Shown piece after piece: positions 27,275 to 34,099 of a DNA stretch of 64,000 bases. Each line of letters begins with the position of its first letter. The first letter of the stretch is position 1. The stretch spans positions 62,001-126,000 of the forward strand of contig MPNN01000006.1 in assembly GCA_002239045.1 (NCBI GenBank), in the 5' to 3' direction. The notes under the pieces are model-generated. The model was not told where the DNA came from. It saw only the letters and a list, made by a program, of their open reading frames with translations, and did not search any database. This DNA comes from SAR202 cluster bacterium bin127 (GTDB lineage: Bacteria > Chloroflexota > Dehalococcoidia > Lucifugimonadales > Lucifugimonadaceae). Made by a program: the position numbers and the translations under genes.

Positions 27275-28382
27275 CGGACCCCGTTTCGTTGTGCAGGTGG
27301 CAAGCGACGCGCCAATTCGCTTGGATCGCAATGTCGAGTGGATCGGTGTCTAGGCAGACATCCATTGCCGATGGGCAGCGAGGATAGAAAGCGCAACCCG
27401 AGGGGAGATTCAAGAGACGAGGGGGCATACCCGGTATTCCAACGAACTCCTTCTTTTCGCTGAATGAAGGCAAGCTTTCGATGAGGAGCTTAGTGTACGG
27501 GTGTTGAGGGTCCTCGAAAATCTCCTCGACCGGTCCCAATTCGACCAGTCGACCGGCATACATGACCCCGATGGTGTCGGCGAACTGCGCCACCAATCCC
27601 ATATCGTGACCGACGAGAATAACGGCTGCGTCGATGCCGGACTGGAGTTTCCCCAACGTCTGCATGATCTGGCGTTGGACGACGACGTCGAGGGCGCTAG
27701 TTGGTTCATCCGCCAAAATCACTTTTGGCGAGAGGCATGTCGCGATTGCGAGTACTGCTCGTTGTTTCATGCCACCGCTGAGCTCGTGTGGATACATCGT
27801 TGCGACCGATGGCGCGAGGCCGACGTTGGTGAGCAGGTCAGCGACTTTGTCGCGTAGCTCCGAACGGGTCGGTTTTCGCAGGAGTGCGCCTTCGGCGTTA
27901 GCTTCCATGACTTCCGACCGCCCAGACCCAACCGAATTTCTAACTGAATCTTCGACGATGTGGTCCAAGATGCCGTCGATGATTTGTTTCTCGATTCGGA
28001 TGACTGGGTTCAACGAGTTCATCGCGCCCTGCGGCACGAGTGCGATCTCGGCGAGTCTGGCGCGCCGCATCTCGTATTCGTCCAACTGCAAAAGATCGCG
28101 ACCACTCAACGTGATGCTGCCGGATACGATCTTGCCCGGAGGCCGCGTCATCCGCATCAGAGCGGTAGCCATGGTGCTTTTGCCGCTGCCAGATTCGCCG
28201 ACGAGGGCGAGCCGTTCACCAGCCCGCAGATCGAAGGAAACGCCGTTTACAGCTTTTACCTCGCCCGCCTCCGTCTCGTAGTAGACGTGAAGGTCTTCAA
28301 CTCGCAATGCGACCTCGTCGGAAAGCACTCGACTTGTACTTTGAGATGCGTCAGCGAAGGTTCGATTTGTTGCCGTTGTCAT
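27267..28382 (-). CDS. dppD: ABC transporter ATP-binding protein, DppD/OppD type
   Basis: A 371-aa ATPase; ATG 28382 is the likely start, giving an N-terminus like its paralogue at 6314. Walker A GESGSGKST, signature LSGGMKQRAVLA and Walker B VILADEPTSALD are present, then VGHDMG. The region before the signature has an insertion of about 20 residues compared with the 6314 protein (around NSVGSGRSEVMEANAEG). The C-terminus has the oligopeptide-type Cys segment (GCAFYPRCPS, C, CH). No clear ribosome binding site precedes the start. Confidence 0.92.
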   Translation of the reverse strand: MTTATNRTFADASQSTSRVLSDEVALRVEDLHVYYETEAGEVKAVNGVSFDLRAGERLALVGESGSGKSTMATALMRMTRPPGKIVSGSITLSGRDLLQLDEYEMRRARLAEIALVPQGAMNSLNPVIRIEKQIIDGILDHIVEDSVRNSVGSGRSEVMEANAEGALLRKPTRSELRDKVADLLTNVGLAPSVATMYPHELSGGMKQRAVLAIATCLSPKVILADEPTSALDVVVQRQIMQTLGKLQSGIDAAVILVGHDMGLVAQFADTIGVMYAGRLVELGPVEEIFEDPQHPYTKLLIESLPSFSEKKEFVGIPGMPPRLLNLPSGCAFYPRCPSAMDVCLDTDPLDIAIQANWRVACHLHNETGSDG

Positions 28383-28565
28383 GGTGGAACGAAGGTGGAT
28401 TCGTAACTTGCTGTGCGCAGTATACAACCTCTGCCATTTTCCCATGTCCAATTGCTACCTGTGGATTGATCGGAGGGTCGCATTGGACGCACATGCGGAA
28501 TGATTTCGGAGGCGAGTGGACTGTGCATTATTATGAGATTCAAGTTACAGGAGCCTCATTTACGC

Positions 28566-28829
28566 ATGAACAAATTACACATCCCAAACGAATTCGTCGA
28601 GTGGGTATTCATCATCGTCGGTGTGACCATCGCGGGCTTGGTCGGCGCCGGCCTTAAGACTTGGCTCGACAGCGCATTGGATGGATCCGGCGTTGAAGGT
28701 TGGGTTCCAGGTGTCGCTGCTCTGGTGGCGTTTTTTCTGATCGCCGCACCGTTTTACTACTGGACTAGCCGAAGCGCGCGAGCGCGTGGCGAGCCGACGT
28801 CCGACCAGGTTCCCGACGCCGACGAATAA
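28566..28829 (+). CDS. Small two-helix membrane protein (hypothetical)
   Basis: An 87-aa protein from ATG 28566 (earlier in-frame starts at 28500 and 28533 are possible). Two hydrophobic segments, about residues 12-30 (VFIIVGVTIAGLVGAGL) and 46-66 (VPGVAALVAFFLIAAPFYYW), are followed by a charged tail. No family is recognised. It stands alone between the dppD start and the MDR reductase. Confidence 0.6.
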   Translation: MNKLHIPNEFVEWVFIIVGVTIAGLVGAGLKTWLDSALDGSGVEGWVPGVAALVAFFLIAAPFYYWTSRSARARGEPTSDQVPDADE

Positions 28830-28886
28830 TCCTGACGCGGAACACTTACCTCGACCCAAAACAATGTGGAATTTGCCGAATTAACC

Positions 28887-29897
28887 ATGCCCGAATCAGT
28901 CAATCGCAGTTGGACAATAGCGAACCGCCCTTACGGATATCCGAAAGAGAGCGACTTCGCGATCTCTGAGACCGAGGTCGAAGACCCCAAGCACGGCGAG
29001 ATCCTCGTCCGCACCCTCTACCTATCTCTCGACCCGTACATGAGGGGACGCCTGCGAGACCGCCGATCTTACGCGATTCCAGTGGGAATCGGTGATGTGA
29101 TGGTTGGTGAAGGTGTGGGCCGAGTGATCGCTTCGCAATCTGAAGATGTCGCGGTCGGGGATATCGTGGCGTGTCAGATCGGTTGGCAAGAGTACGCCGT
29201 GGTTCCTGCGCATACGGCTCGCGTCGTGGATCCATCTATGGCGCCGATTTCAACCGCTTTGGGCGTTACCGGTATGCCGGGATTGACTGCGTATCACGGA
29301 CTTTTGGCGGTTGGAAGGCCGCGTCCTGGGGACACCGTCTTAGTTTCAGCCGCGTCGGGTGCCGTAGGCGCCGTTGTCGGTCAGATCGCGAAGATGAATG
29401 GGTGTCGGGTGATTGGAACTGTGGGTTCGCAGCAAAAAGCCGACTACTGCATTCAAGAGTTAGGTTACGACGCAGTTATCAACTACAAGACCGAAGATGT
29501 GTTCGCTCGATTGGCTGAAGCAGCACCTGATGGAGTCGACATCTATTTCGACAACGTTGGAGGCACAGTCACCGATGCGGCCATCGAAAACTTGGCCTTG
29601 CGAGGGCGGGTGCTAGTCTGTGGTCAGATCTCGCAGTACAACCTCGAAGAACCCGAGATGGCACCGCGCAATTTGTGGAATTTGATCACGAAACAGGCGC
29701 GGATCGAAGGCTTCTTGGTTTTCAATTTCCAAAACGATCACGACGTCGCACGTGCACGATTGGCGTCATGGGTGCGTGACGGTTCTTTGAAGTATCGCGA
29801 GGACATCGTAGACGGATTCGAGCGGGCGCCTCGAGCCTTCATCGGCTTGATGAACGGTGCCAACTTCGGCAAGTTGCTGGTCAAGATGTCCGATTGA
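28887..29897 (+). CDS. NADP-dependent MDR-family oxidoreductase (leukotriene B4/quinone reductase-like)
   Basis: A 336-aa zinc-independent medium-chain dehydrogenase/reductase. ATG 28887 (MPESVNRSW) fits the family N-terminus; GTG 28866 is an alternative. The N-terminal catalytic domain has LYLSLDPYMRGRLRD and the conserved MVGEGVGRV; the Rossmann domain has VSAASGAVGAVVGQIAK and DIYFDNVGG. Homologues reduce alpha,beta-unsaturated ketones or aldehydes with NADPH in the cytoplasm. No operon partner is evident; tRNA-Gly follows after 80 nt. Confidence 0.9.
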   Translation: MPESVNRSWTIANRPYGYPKESDFAISETEVEDPKHGEILVRTLYLSLDPYMRGRLRDRRSYAIPVGIGDVMVGEGVGRVIASQSEDVAVGDIVACQIGWQEYAVVPAHTARVVDPSMAPISTALGVTGMPGLTAYHGLLAVGRPRPGDTVLVSAASGAVGAVVGQIAKMNGCRVIGTVGSQQKADYCIQELGYDAVINYKTEDVFARLAEAAPDGVDIYFDNVGGTVTDAAIENLALRGRVLVCGQISQYNLEEPEMAPRNLWNLITKQARIEGFLVFNFQNDHDVARARLASWVRDGSLKYREDIVDGFERAPRAFIGLMNGANFGKLLVKMSD

Positions 29898-29977
29898 TGG
29901 TCGTGTGGCACCGAACGAGTTAATCCCGACCTCGTCTGCACGATCGGCGTTGATGATGCATAATCGTTAACTATCGA

Positions 29978-30052
29978 GCGGAAGTAGCTCAGTGGTAGAG
30001 CATCTCCTTGCCAAGGAGAAGGCCGCGGGTTCGAATCCCGTCTTCCGCTCCA
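29978..30052 (+). tRNA. tRNA-Gly (GCC)
   Basis: A complete cloverleaf: acceptor GCGGAAG pairs with CTTCCGC, anticodon stem TCTCC/GGAGA, loop TTGCCAA with anticodon GCC at 30010-30012, T-arm GCGGGTTCGAATCCCGT, discriminator T and an encoded CCA at 30050-30052. Confidence 0.97.
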
Positions 30053-30107
30053 TCCTCTCTTCCCTCACCCTGTCTCAACGTATTGTTTGACGACTCGTGA
30101 CAATCCA

Positions 30108-30938
30108 TCAATCGAAGTCAGGCATGATGCCTTCGGCGGCGTCCGCGGCGATTTGCCGTTGATGTTCGGTAAACGAATCATCGCCGGCGATCCAGCGCAG
30201 ATAGTCGGGATGGGTCTCGCTCAGGTCATACAGCGTGTGTCCGCGGTAACGTCCAAAGTTGATTAATGGGTCGCCTTCGTCCGACAGCGTGAAACGTCCT
30301 TCATCATCGATGTGACGCTCGATCGATTCGCCTGTCGCCCACCGTTCCAGGGAAGCTGCGTCGTCCGGCAGATCCGGGTGTTGAGTCATTTGACCGTGGA
30401 TGATCGCTTTGATTGCGTTTACGGTTACTTCGTCTTCAATGGTTCGGACAAACTTTCCGCCAACAAACCGACGGTATGCGCCCGCGAAATCTCGAGGTTC
30501 TAGCCGATGGTAGATTTCCATAGCATCGACGATGACTCGCTCATTTATTTCGAAGTCGAAGCCGGCGAATTCAAATTCTTGCCGCAACACGCGCACGTGG
30601 AAACGCCGTATCCCGAAACCTGCGAGATCGCAGCCGTTCAGGTATTCGTACAACGCCTTTGCGTAGACCGCGAATGGTCTGGCATCGGCCACATCTTCGT
30701 CCGAAATGCCGTGGAAGTTGGTGGCCCCGGGCGAGATTGGAGAGTTTGGGTTGATGAGCTGAGAACGGAACTGCTCAGTGCCGTCGGGTTCGACCCGGAG
30801 CGTGGTTAGCTTTACGATGCGCGCAGTTCGGTGGTCAGGCCCGGTGGTTTGAATGTCGAGGAATACGATCGGACGCTCAAGACGGAGCGGGAACTCGCTA
30901 TTCATGTTGGTTGCCGGGATATGTTCTTCTGATGCCAT
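30108..30938 (-). CDS. DnaQ-like exonuclease-fold protein, probably catalytically inactive
   Basis: A 276-aa protein with an N-terminal DEDD-type 3'-5' exonuclease fold (about residues 20-185) and a C-terminal ExoX-like module (INFGRYRGHTLYDLS, HPDYLRWI; residues 226-251). The fold is clear but the active site is not. Motif I is D28-I-Q30-T-T-G where family members have DxETTG. Motif II reads FGIRRFH with His114 in place of Asp. Motif III has Arg165 and Glu170 where His and Asp are expected. It may have become a binding or scaffolding protein. It stands alone on its strand between two tRNA genes. Confidence 0.85.
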   Translation of the reverse strand: MASEEHIPATNMNSEFPLRLERPIVFLDIQTTGPDHRTARIVKLTTLRVEPDGTEQFRSQLINPNSPISPGATNFHGISDEDVADARPFAVYAKALYEYLNGCDLAGFGIRRFHVRVLRQEFEFAGFDFEINERVIVDAMEIYHRLEPRDFAGAYRRFVGGKFVRTIEDEVTVNAIKAIIHGQMTQHPDLPDDAASLERWATGESIERHIDDEGRFTLSDEGDPLINFGRYRGHTLYDLSETHPDYLRWIAGDDSFTEHQRQIAADAAEGIMPDFD

Positions 30939-30987
30939 CGGAAATCACATTATTCGAGTTTCGAAAACCTTTAGAAATAGGTTAATC

Positions 30988-31057
30988 ATCAGCGGTTCGA
31001 ATCGCAATCGCTGATGGCGGGCGCACGGCCTTGCGAGGCGAGCATTTCCGTCTCGCA
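30988..31057. other. Two inverted repeats upstream of tRNA-Leu
   Basis: ATCAGCG/CGCTGAT (30988-31015, 14-nt loop) and TGCGAG/CTCGCA (31032-31057). They lie between the divergent exonuclease-like gene and tRNA-Leu. They could be operator or hairpin elements, or chance; no regulator is indicated. Confidence 0.3.
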
Positions 31058-31080
31058 GTTTAGAATTAAGGCATTGGATT

Positions 31081-31166
<86 letters not shown>

Positions 31167-31169
31167 AAA

Positions 31170-31216
31170 GTCGGAGTAGATGCGTGGTGCCGAGGGGCGA
31201 ACTCGAACCGCTGGCA
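31170..31216 (-). repeat. Duplicated 3' end of tRNA-Phe (att-like direct repeat, copy 1)
   Basis: A 47-nt copy of the 3' part of the tRNA-Phe gene (T-arm, acceptor 3' strand, CCA and about 15 nt beyond). It matches 32037-32083 with about six mismatches and an unbroken 19-nt core (TGCGTGGTGCCGAGGGGCG on the plus strand). There is no 5' half, so it is not a functional tRNA. With the intact tRNA 867 nt away it fits the attachment-site duplication left by an element that integrated at a tRNA 3' end. Confidence 0.75.
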
Positions 31217-31447
31217 TCGGACGATTGCGCCGGTCGTGCTCGTGGTCGCCGAGGAATTCAGAACGAAACTCGACCAATCAGTCCTCGAGCTTTCATTCGT
31301 CAGTCGATTCGCCGCTGACCTCTCGGTTCGAGCGCGGGGGTTTAAAGCGATGGTTGGGGCCGACGTGGAAGTCGTGAAGGCGGTTAGTTAGTCTCGTTGG
31401 GTTGATGGAGAGCGAGTAACTATTCGAGACTGCGTCTAGCGGGCAAT

Positions 31448-31819
31448 CTAAGGTTGCTGACGATTGAGGTTTCGTAATTCTCGAAGTATCTCTGCTTGAC
31501 CTGACTCAAGGTTTTCGAGACGCTTGGTCGTTTGTTGTTGCCCGTTATCTAAGCGCTGTTGACCTGCTTCTAAGCTTTGTTGGCTGGCCACTAAGCTGTG
31601 TTGGCTGGCCACTAAGCGTTGTTGACCAGCTTCTAAGCGTTGTTGGCTGGTCACTAAGCGTTGTTGACCAGCTTCTAAGTTGTTGAGCGATTGGTTCGTC
31701 TCGACCTGCGAGGTCTCGATACCGGTCAGCCGATCTTCAACTTTCCCCAAGCGGCCTTCGAGCCGCTGTTGACCATCTTCGAGTGAACTGAGTCTCGTCA
31801 TGTTGTCGTCTACCCGCAT
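31448..31819 (-). CDS. Heptad-repeat coiled-coil protein (hypothetical)
   Basis: A 123-aa protein from ATG 31819. After an N-terminal part with degenerate heptads (LSSLEDGQQRLEGRLGKVED), residues about 50-90 consist of six near-perfect 7-residue units (AGQQRLV, TSQQRLE, ASQHSLV and so on), then a final helix ending in RNLNRQQP. It has no signal peptide or membrane segment. It should form a long parallel coiled coil. No family is assigned. It is the only gene between the tRNA-Phe gene and its duplicated 3' end, so it is likely cargo or residue of an integrated element. Confidence 0.75.
   Translation of the reverse strand: MRVDDNMTRLSSLEDGQQRLEGRLGKVEDRLTGIETSQVETNQSLNNLEAGQQRLVTSQQRLEAGQQRLVASQHSLVASQQSLEAGQQRLDNGQQQTTKRLENLESGQAEILRELRNLNRQQP
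31553..31680 (-). repeat. 21-nt tandem repeat (six heptads)
   Basis: About six consecutive 21-nt units such as GTTGTTGACCAGCTTCTAAGC encode the heptads of the coiled-coil protein. The unit equals exactly one heptad, so gain or loss of copies keeps both the reading frame and the coil register. Confidence 0.85.
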
Positions 31820-32036
31820 GAGCAAAATCCTAGCCCATCCCCAAACGGATTGTCAACGATGTTAATTTAACCGACCGCCCCAACCTGCCACGAATTGTGG
31901 ACTCGTCAGCGGAAACCGTTGGGACGCGTGACGTATCCCGATTAATCGCACTGCGACGTTTGGTATCAGGGCGGCATGATTTCTGCCCCAATCCCAAAAA
32001 CACGCGACGATGGACAGTGCGCGCCGACGAAGGAAT

Positions 32037-32083
32037 GTCGGAGCAGGTGCGTGGTGCCGAGGGGCGGACTCGAACCGCCGACA
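32037..32083 (-). repeat. att-like direct repeat, copy 2 (inside tRNA-Phe 3' end)
   Basis: The partner of 31170-31216. It covers the T-arm, acceptor 3' strand and CCA of the intact tRNA-Phe gene plus 15 nt downstream of it. Confidence 0.75.
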
Positions 32084-32127
32084 CATGGATTTTCAGTCCA
32101 TTGCTCTACCAGCTGAGCTACCTCGGC
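32052..32127 (-). tRNA. tRNA-Phe (GAA)
   Basis: A complete cloverleaf on the reverse strand: acceptor GCCGAGG/CCTCGGC, D-arm GCTCAGCTGGTAGAGC, anticodon loop CTGAAAA with GAA at 32092-32094, T-arm GGCGGTTCGAGTCCGCC and an encoded ACCA. Confidence 0.97.
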
Positions 32128-32220
32128 TAGGCACTTAATCACTATTTTATCTTTGCGCCGCTGGTATAATCCATATCGCTATCGAGTCGCTTCCATGACT
32201 GCCCAAAGATAACCGCCTGA

Positions 32221-33132
32221 GTGCCACATATGCCGTCAATCATCATCTCGTCAATCAGCGAATCTGCGGGCAAATCGGCGTTCGCTGCGGCGATAATTTC
32301 CCGATTGCGTCATGACGGAGTAGACGTTGTTTCGTCGGTGGATACCGGCGAGCTTTTCTCGGAAGACAACGGTGTCGAGCTGGTCGCATCAGACGACATC
32401 GATGCATCGTCAGGTTCGGCATCGATAATCGAGGGATCGACTGGCGAACCAGAGGCGGACGTAGCGTTGGCGGAGAAGTTGGATGCCAACATTGTGTTGG
32501 TCGCCGGATTGGATGAGGATGTTGGTGCCATAGCGCCAGGATATGGCCCACGATTGTCGGGCATAGTTTTGAACAAGGTGCCTCGATATCGTGAAGTCCA
32601 TGCTGAGAGAATGCTGGCTTCACTTTCCAGTGACGGCTTCAGGTGTTTTGGTTGGATACCGGAGGATCGACGACTTGCCGCGAACACGGTCGAATCGGTG
32701 ATCGCCCATTTAGAAGGGCGGCTGGCTTTCGACATCAACACGACGACCGAGTTGGTCGATAACGTGTTGATCGGCGGTTTGGTCCTCGATTGGGGACCGT
32801 TCTATTTCCGTTCTCAAGAAAACACCTGCGTCGTCGTGCGCGGTGGACGGCCAGACGTGCAGATATCCGCATTGCAAAGCGAGACCACTAGAGCGATGGT
32901 TCTGACGGGCGGCGACAAGCCGATCGATTATGTCTTCTACGAAGCCCGAACTAAACGCATACCGTTGATTATGGTTGACGACGACACGCAATCCACGATG
33001 GCGGCGCTTGACGCATTGACGCCGGCCGGTTTCACTCACCCGGATAAACTCAGTCGAATGGGTGAATTAATCGCCGAACGGGCGATTATCGAACCGATTC
33101 TGGACCTCGTTGCGCAACCTCCGACACGCTGA
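32221..33132 (+). CDS. P-loop/DRTGG-domain protein (phosphotransacetylase N-terminal-like)
   Basis: A 303-aa cytoplasmic protein (GTG 32221 or ATG 32230). The N-terminal ~200 residues resemble the BioD-like P-loop domain found before the catalytic part of some phosphate acetyltransferases; the nucleotide loop reads SISESAGKS. The C-terminal ~110 residues match a DRTGG domain (VVRGGRPDVQISAL, VLTGGDKP, PLIMVDDDTQSTMAAL). The acetyltransferase domain itself is absent, so this is a stand-alone version, possibly a metabolite or nucleotide sensor. A methyltransferase starts 26 nt downstream, so the two are probably co-transcribed. Confidence 0.8.
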   Translation: MPHMPSIIISSISESAGKSAFAAAIISRLRHDGVDVVSSVDTGELFSEDNGVELVASDDIDASSGSASIIEGSTGEPEADVALAEKLDANIVLVAGLDEDVGAIAPGYGPRLSGIVLNKVPRYREVHAERMLASLSSDGFRCFGWIPEDRRLAANTVESVIAHLEGRLAFDINTTTELVDNVLIGGLVLDWGPFYFRSQENTCVVVRGGRPDVQISALQSETTRAMVLTGGDKPIDYVFYEARTKRIPLIMVDDDTQSTMAALDALTPAGFTHPDKLSRMGELIAERAIIEPILDLVAQPPTR

Positions 33133-33158
33133 TCCTCCATTGGGAAGGAGCAGCAAGT

Positions 33159-33977
33159 ATGTCGATGCCGCGTGAGACGTATCTGCATGGTCATCATCGC
33201 ACTGTAATCTCGGCCCATTCGGCACGCACCGCAGACGATGCGGCGGCTTTTCTTTTGCCGTATCTGCGACCCGGGATGTCAGTGCTCGATTTCGGTTGCG
33301 GGCCGGGCACAATTACCGTCGGTCTGGCAGACGCGGTAGGCGAGACAGGGTCGGTTCTCGGCATCGACGTTTCCGACGGTTTGCGCGACGAATGGGCTAA
33401 GCGCCTCGAAGAATCGGGACATGCGGGTCTGAAGTTTCGCGTGGACGACATCTACGACACCGATCTCGAGAAGAACCAGTTCGATGTTGTCTATGCGCAC
33501 CAGGTATTGCAACATCTTGGGGATCCTGTAAGCGCACTGAGCGCGGCAACCCAATTGGCCAAGCGAGGCGGATTGGTGGGAGTGCGGGAGGTCGATTGGG
33601 GAACCTTCGCCGCACATCCGGATTCATCGGCGCTCAGAGATTTTCGAGAGGTGTATGACGCGGTAGCAAAACGCAACGGGGGAACTCCGCATGCGGGTCG
33701 GCACATGCTGGAGTGGATGGAATCGACCGGGTTGTTGGACGACATCCGCATCACGACCAGCACTTGGACGTTTTACGACGATGGCGGAAAGACGTGGTGG
33801 GGCGATCAGTGGTCGCAGAGAATGTTGCATTCTGAAATCGCGGTCAAGGCGATTGAATACGGTGTGGCGACCCAATCCGAACTAGAGACCATCTCAAGGG
33901 GTTGGATCGAGTGGAAAAACGCGTCCGGCTCCGTCGCATGCTTCACGCACTTCGAGGGACTGGCGCGTCGCCGTTGA
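33159..33977 (+). CDS. Class I SAM-dependent methyltransferase
   Basis: A 272-aa methyltransferase. Motif I is VLDFGCGPGTITVGLA (about residues 41-56), followed by an acidic residue after the second strand (LGIDVSDG) and motif IV-like FDVVYAHQVLQHL. It resembles UbiE/type 11-25 small-molecule methyltransferases; the acceptor is not predictable. AAGGAG precedes the ATG at 33159 by 10 nt. It follows the DRTGG gene closely. Confidence 0.88.
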   Translation: MSMPRETYLHGHHRTVISAHSARTADDAAAFLLPYLRPGMSVLDFGCGPGTITVGLADAVGETGSVLGIDVSDGLRDEWAKRLEESGHAGLKFRVDDIYDTDLEKNQFDVVYAHQVLQHLGDPVSALSAATQLAKRGGLVGVREVDWGTFAAHPDSSALRDFREVYDAVAKRNGGTPHAGRHMLEWMESTGLLDDIRITTSTWTFYDDGGKTWWGDQWSQRMLHSEIAVKAIEYGVATQSELETISRGWIEWKNASGSVACFTHFEGLARRR

Positions 33978-34099
33978 CGCGTGACTGGTGATTTCATGGC
34001 GTTTACGCGGAACGTATTCACGCCTTCGTTGATCGTTGCGTAGAATATGTGAAACTTGTTCTAACATTTGGTTATTGGCACACTGAAAACTCGAATCGA

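Noticed and set aside
31170..31230. A second complete tRNA-Phe gene
   Set aside because: Similarity stops after the T-arm; the D-arm, anticodon arm and 5' acceptor strand are missing.
31553..31680. Regular short repeats considered as a CRISPR array
   Set aside because: Units are contiguous 21-nt repeats without spacers and encode heptads of a coiled-coil protein; no cas genes are present.
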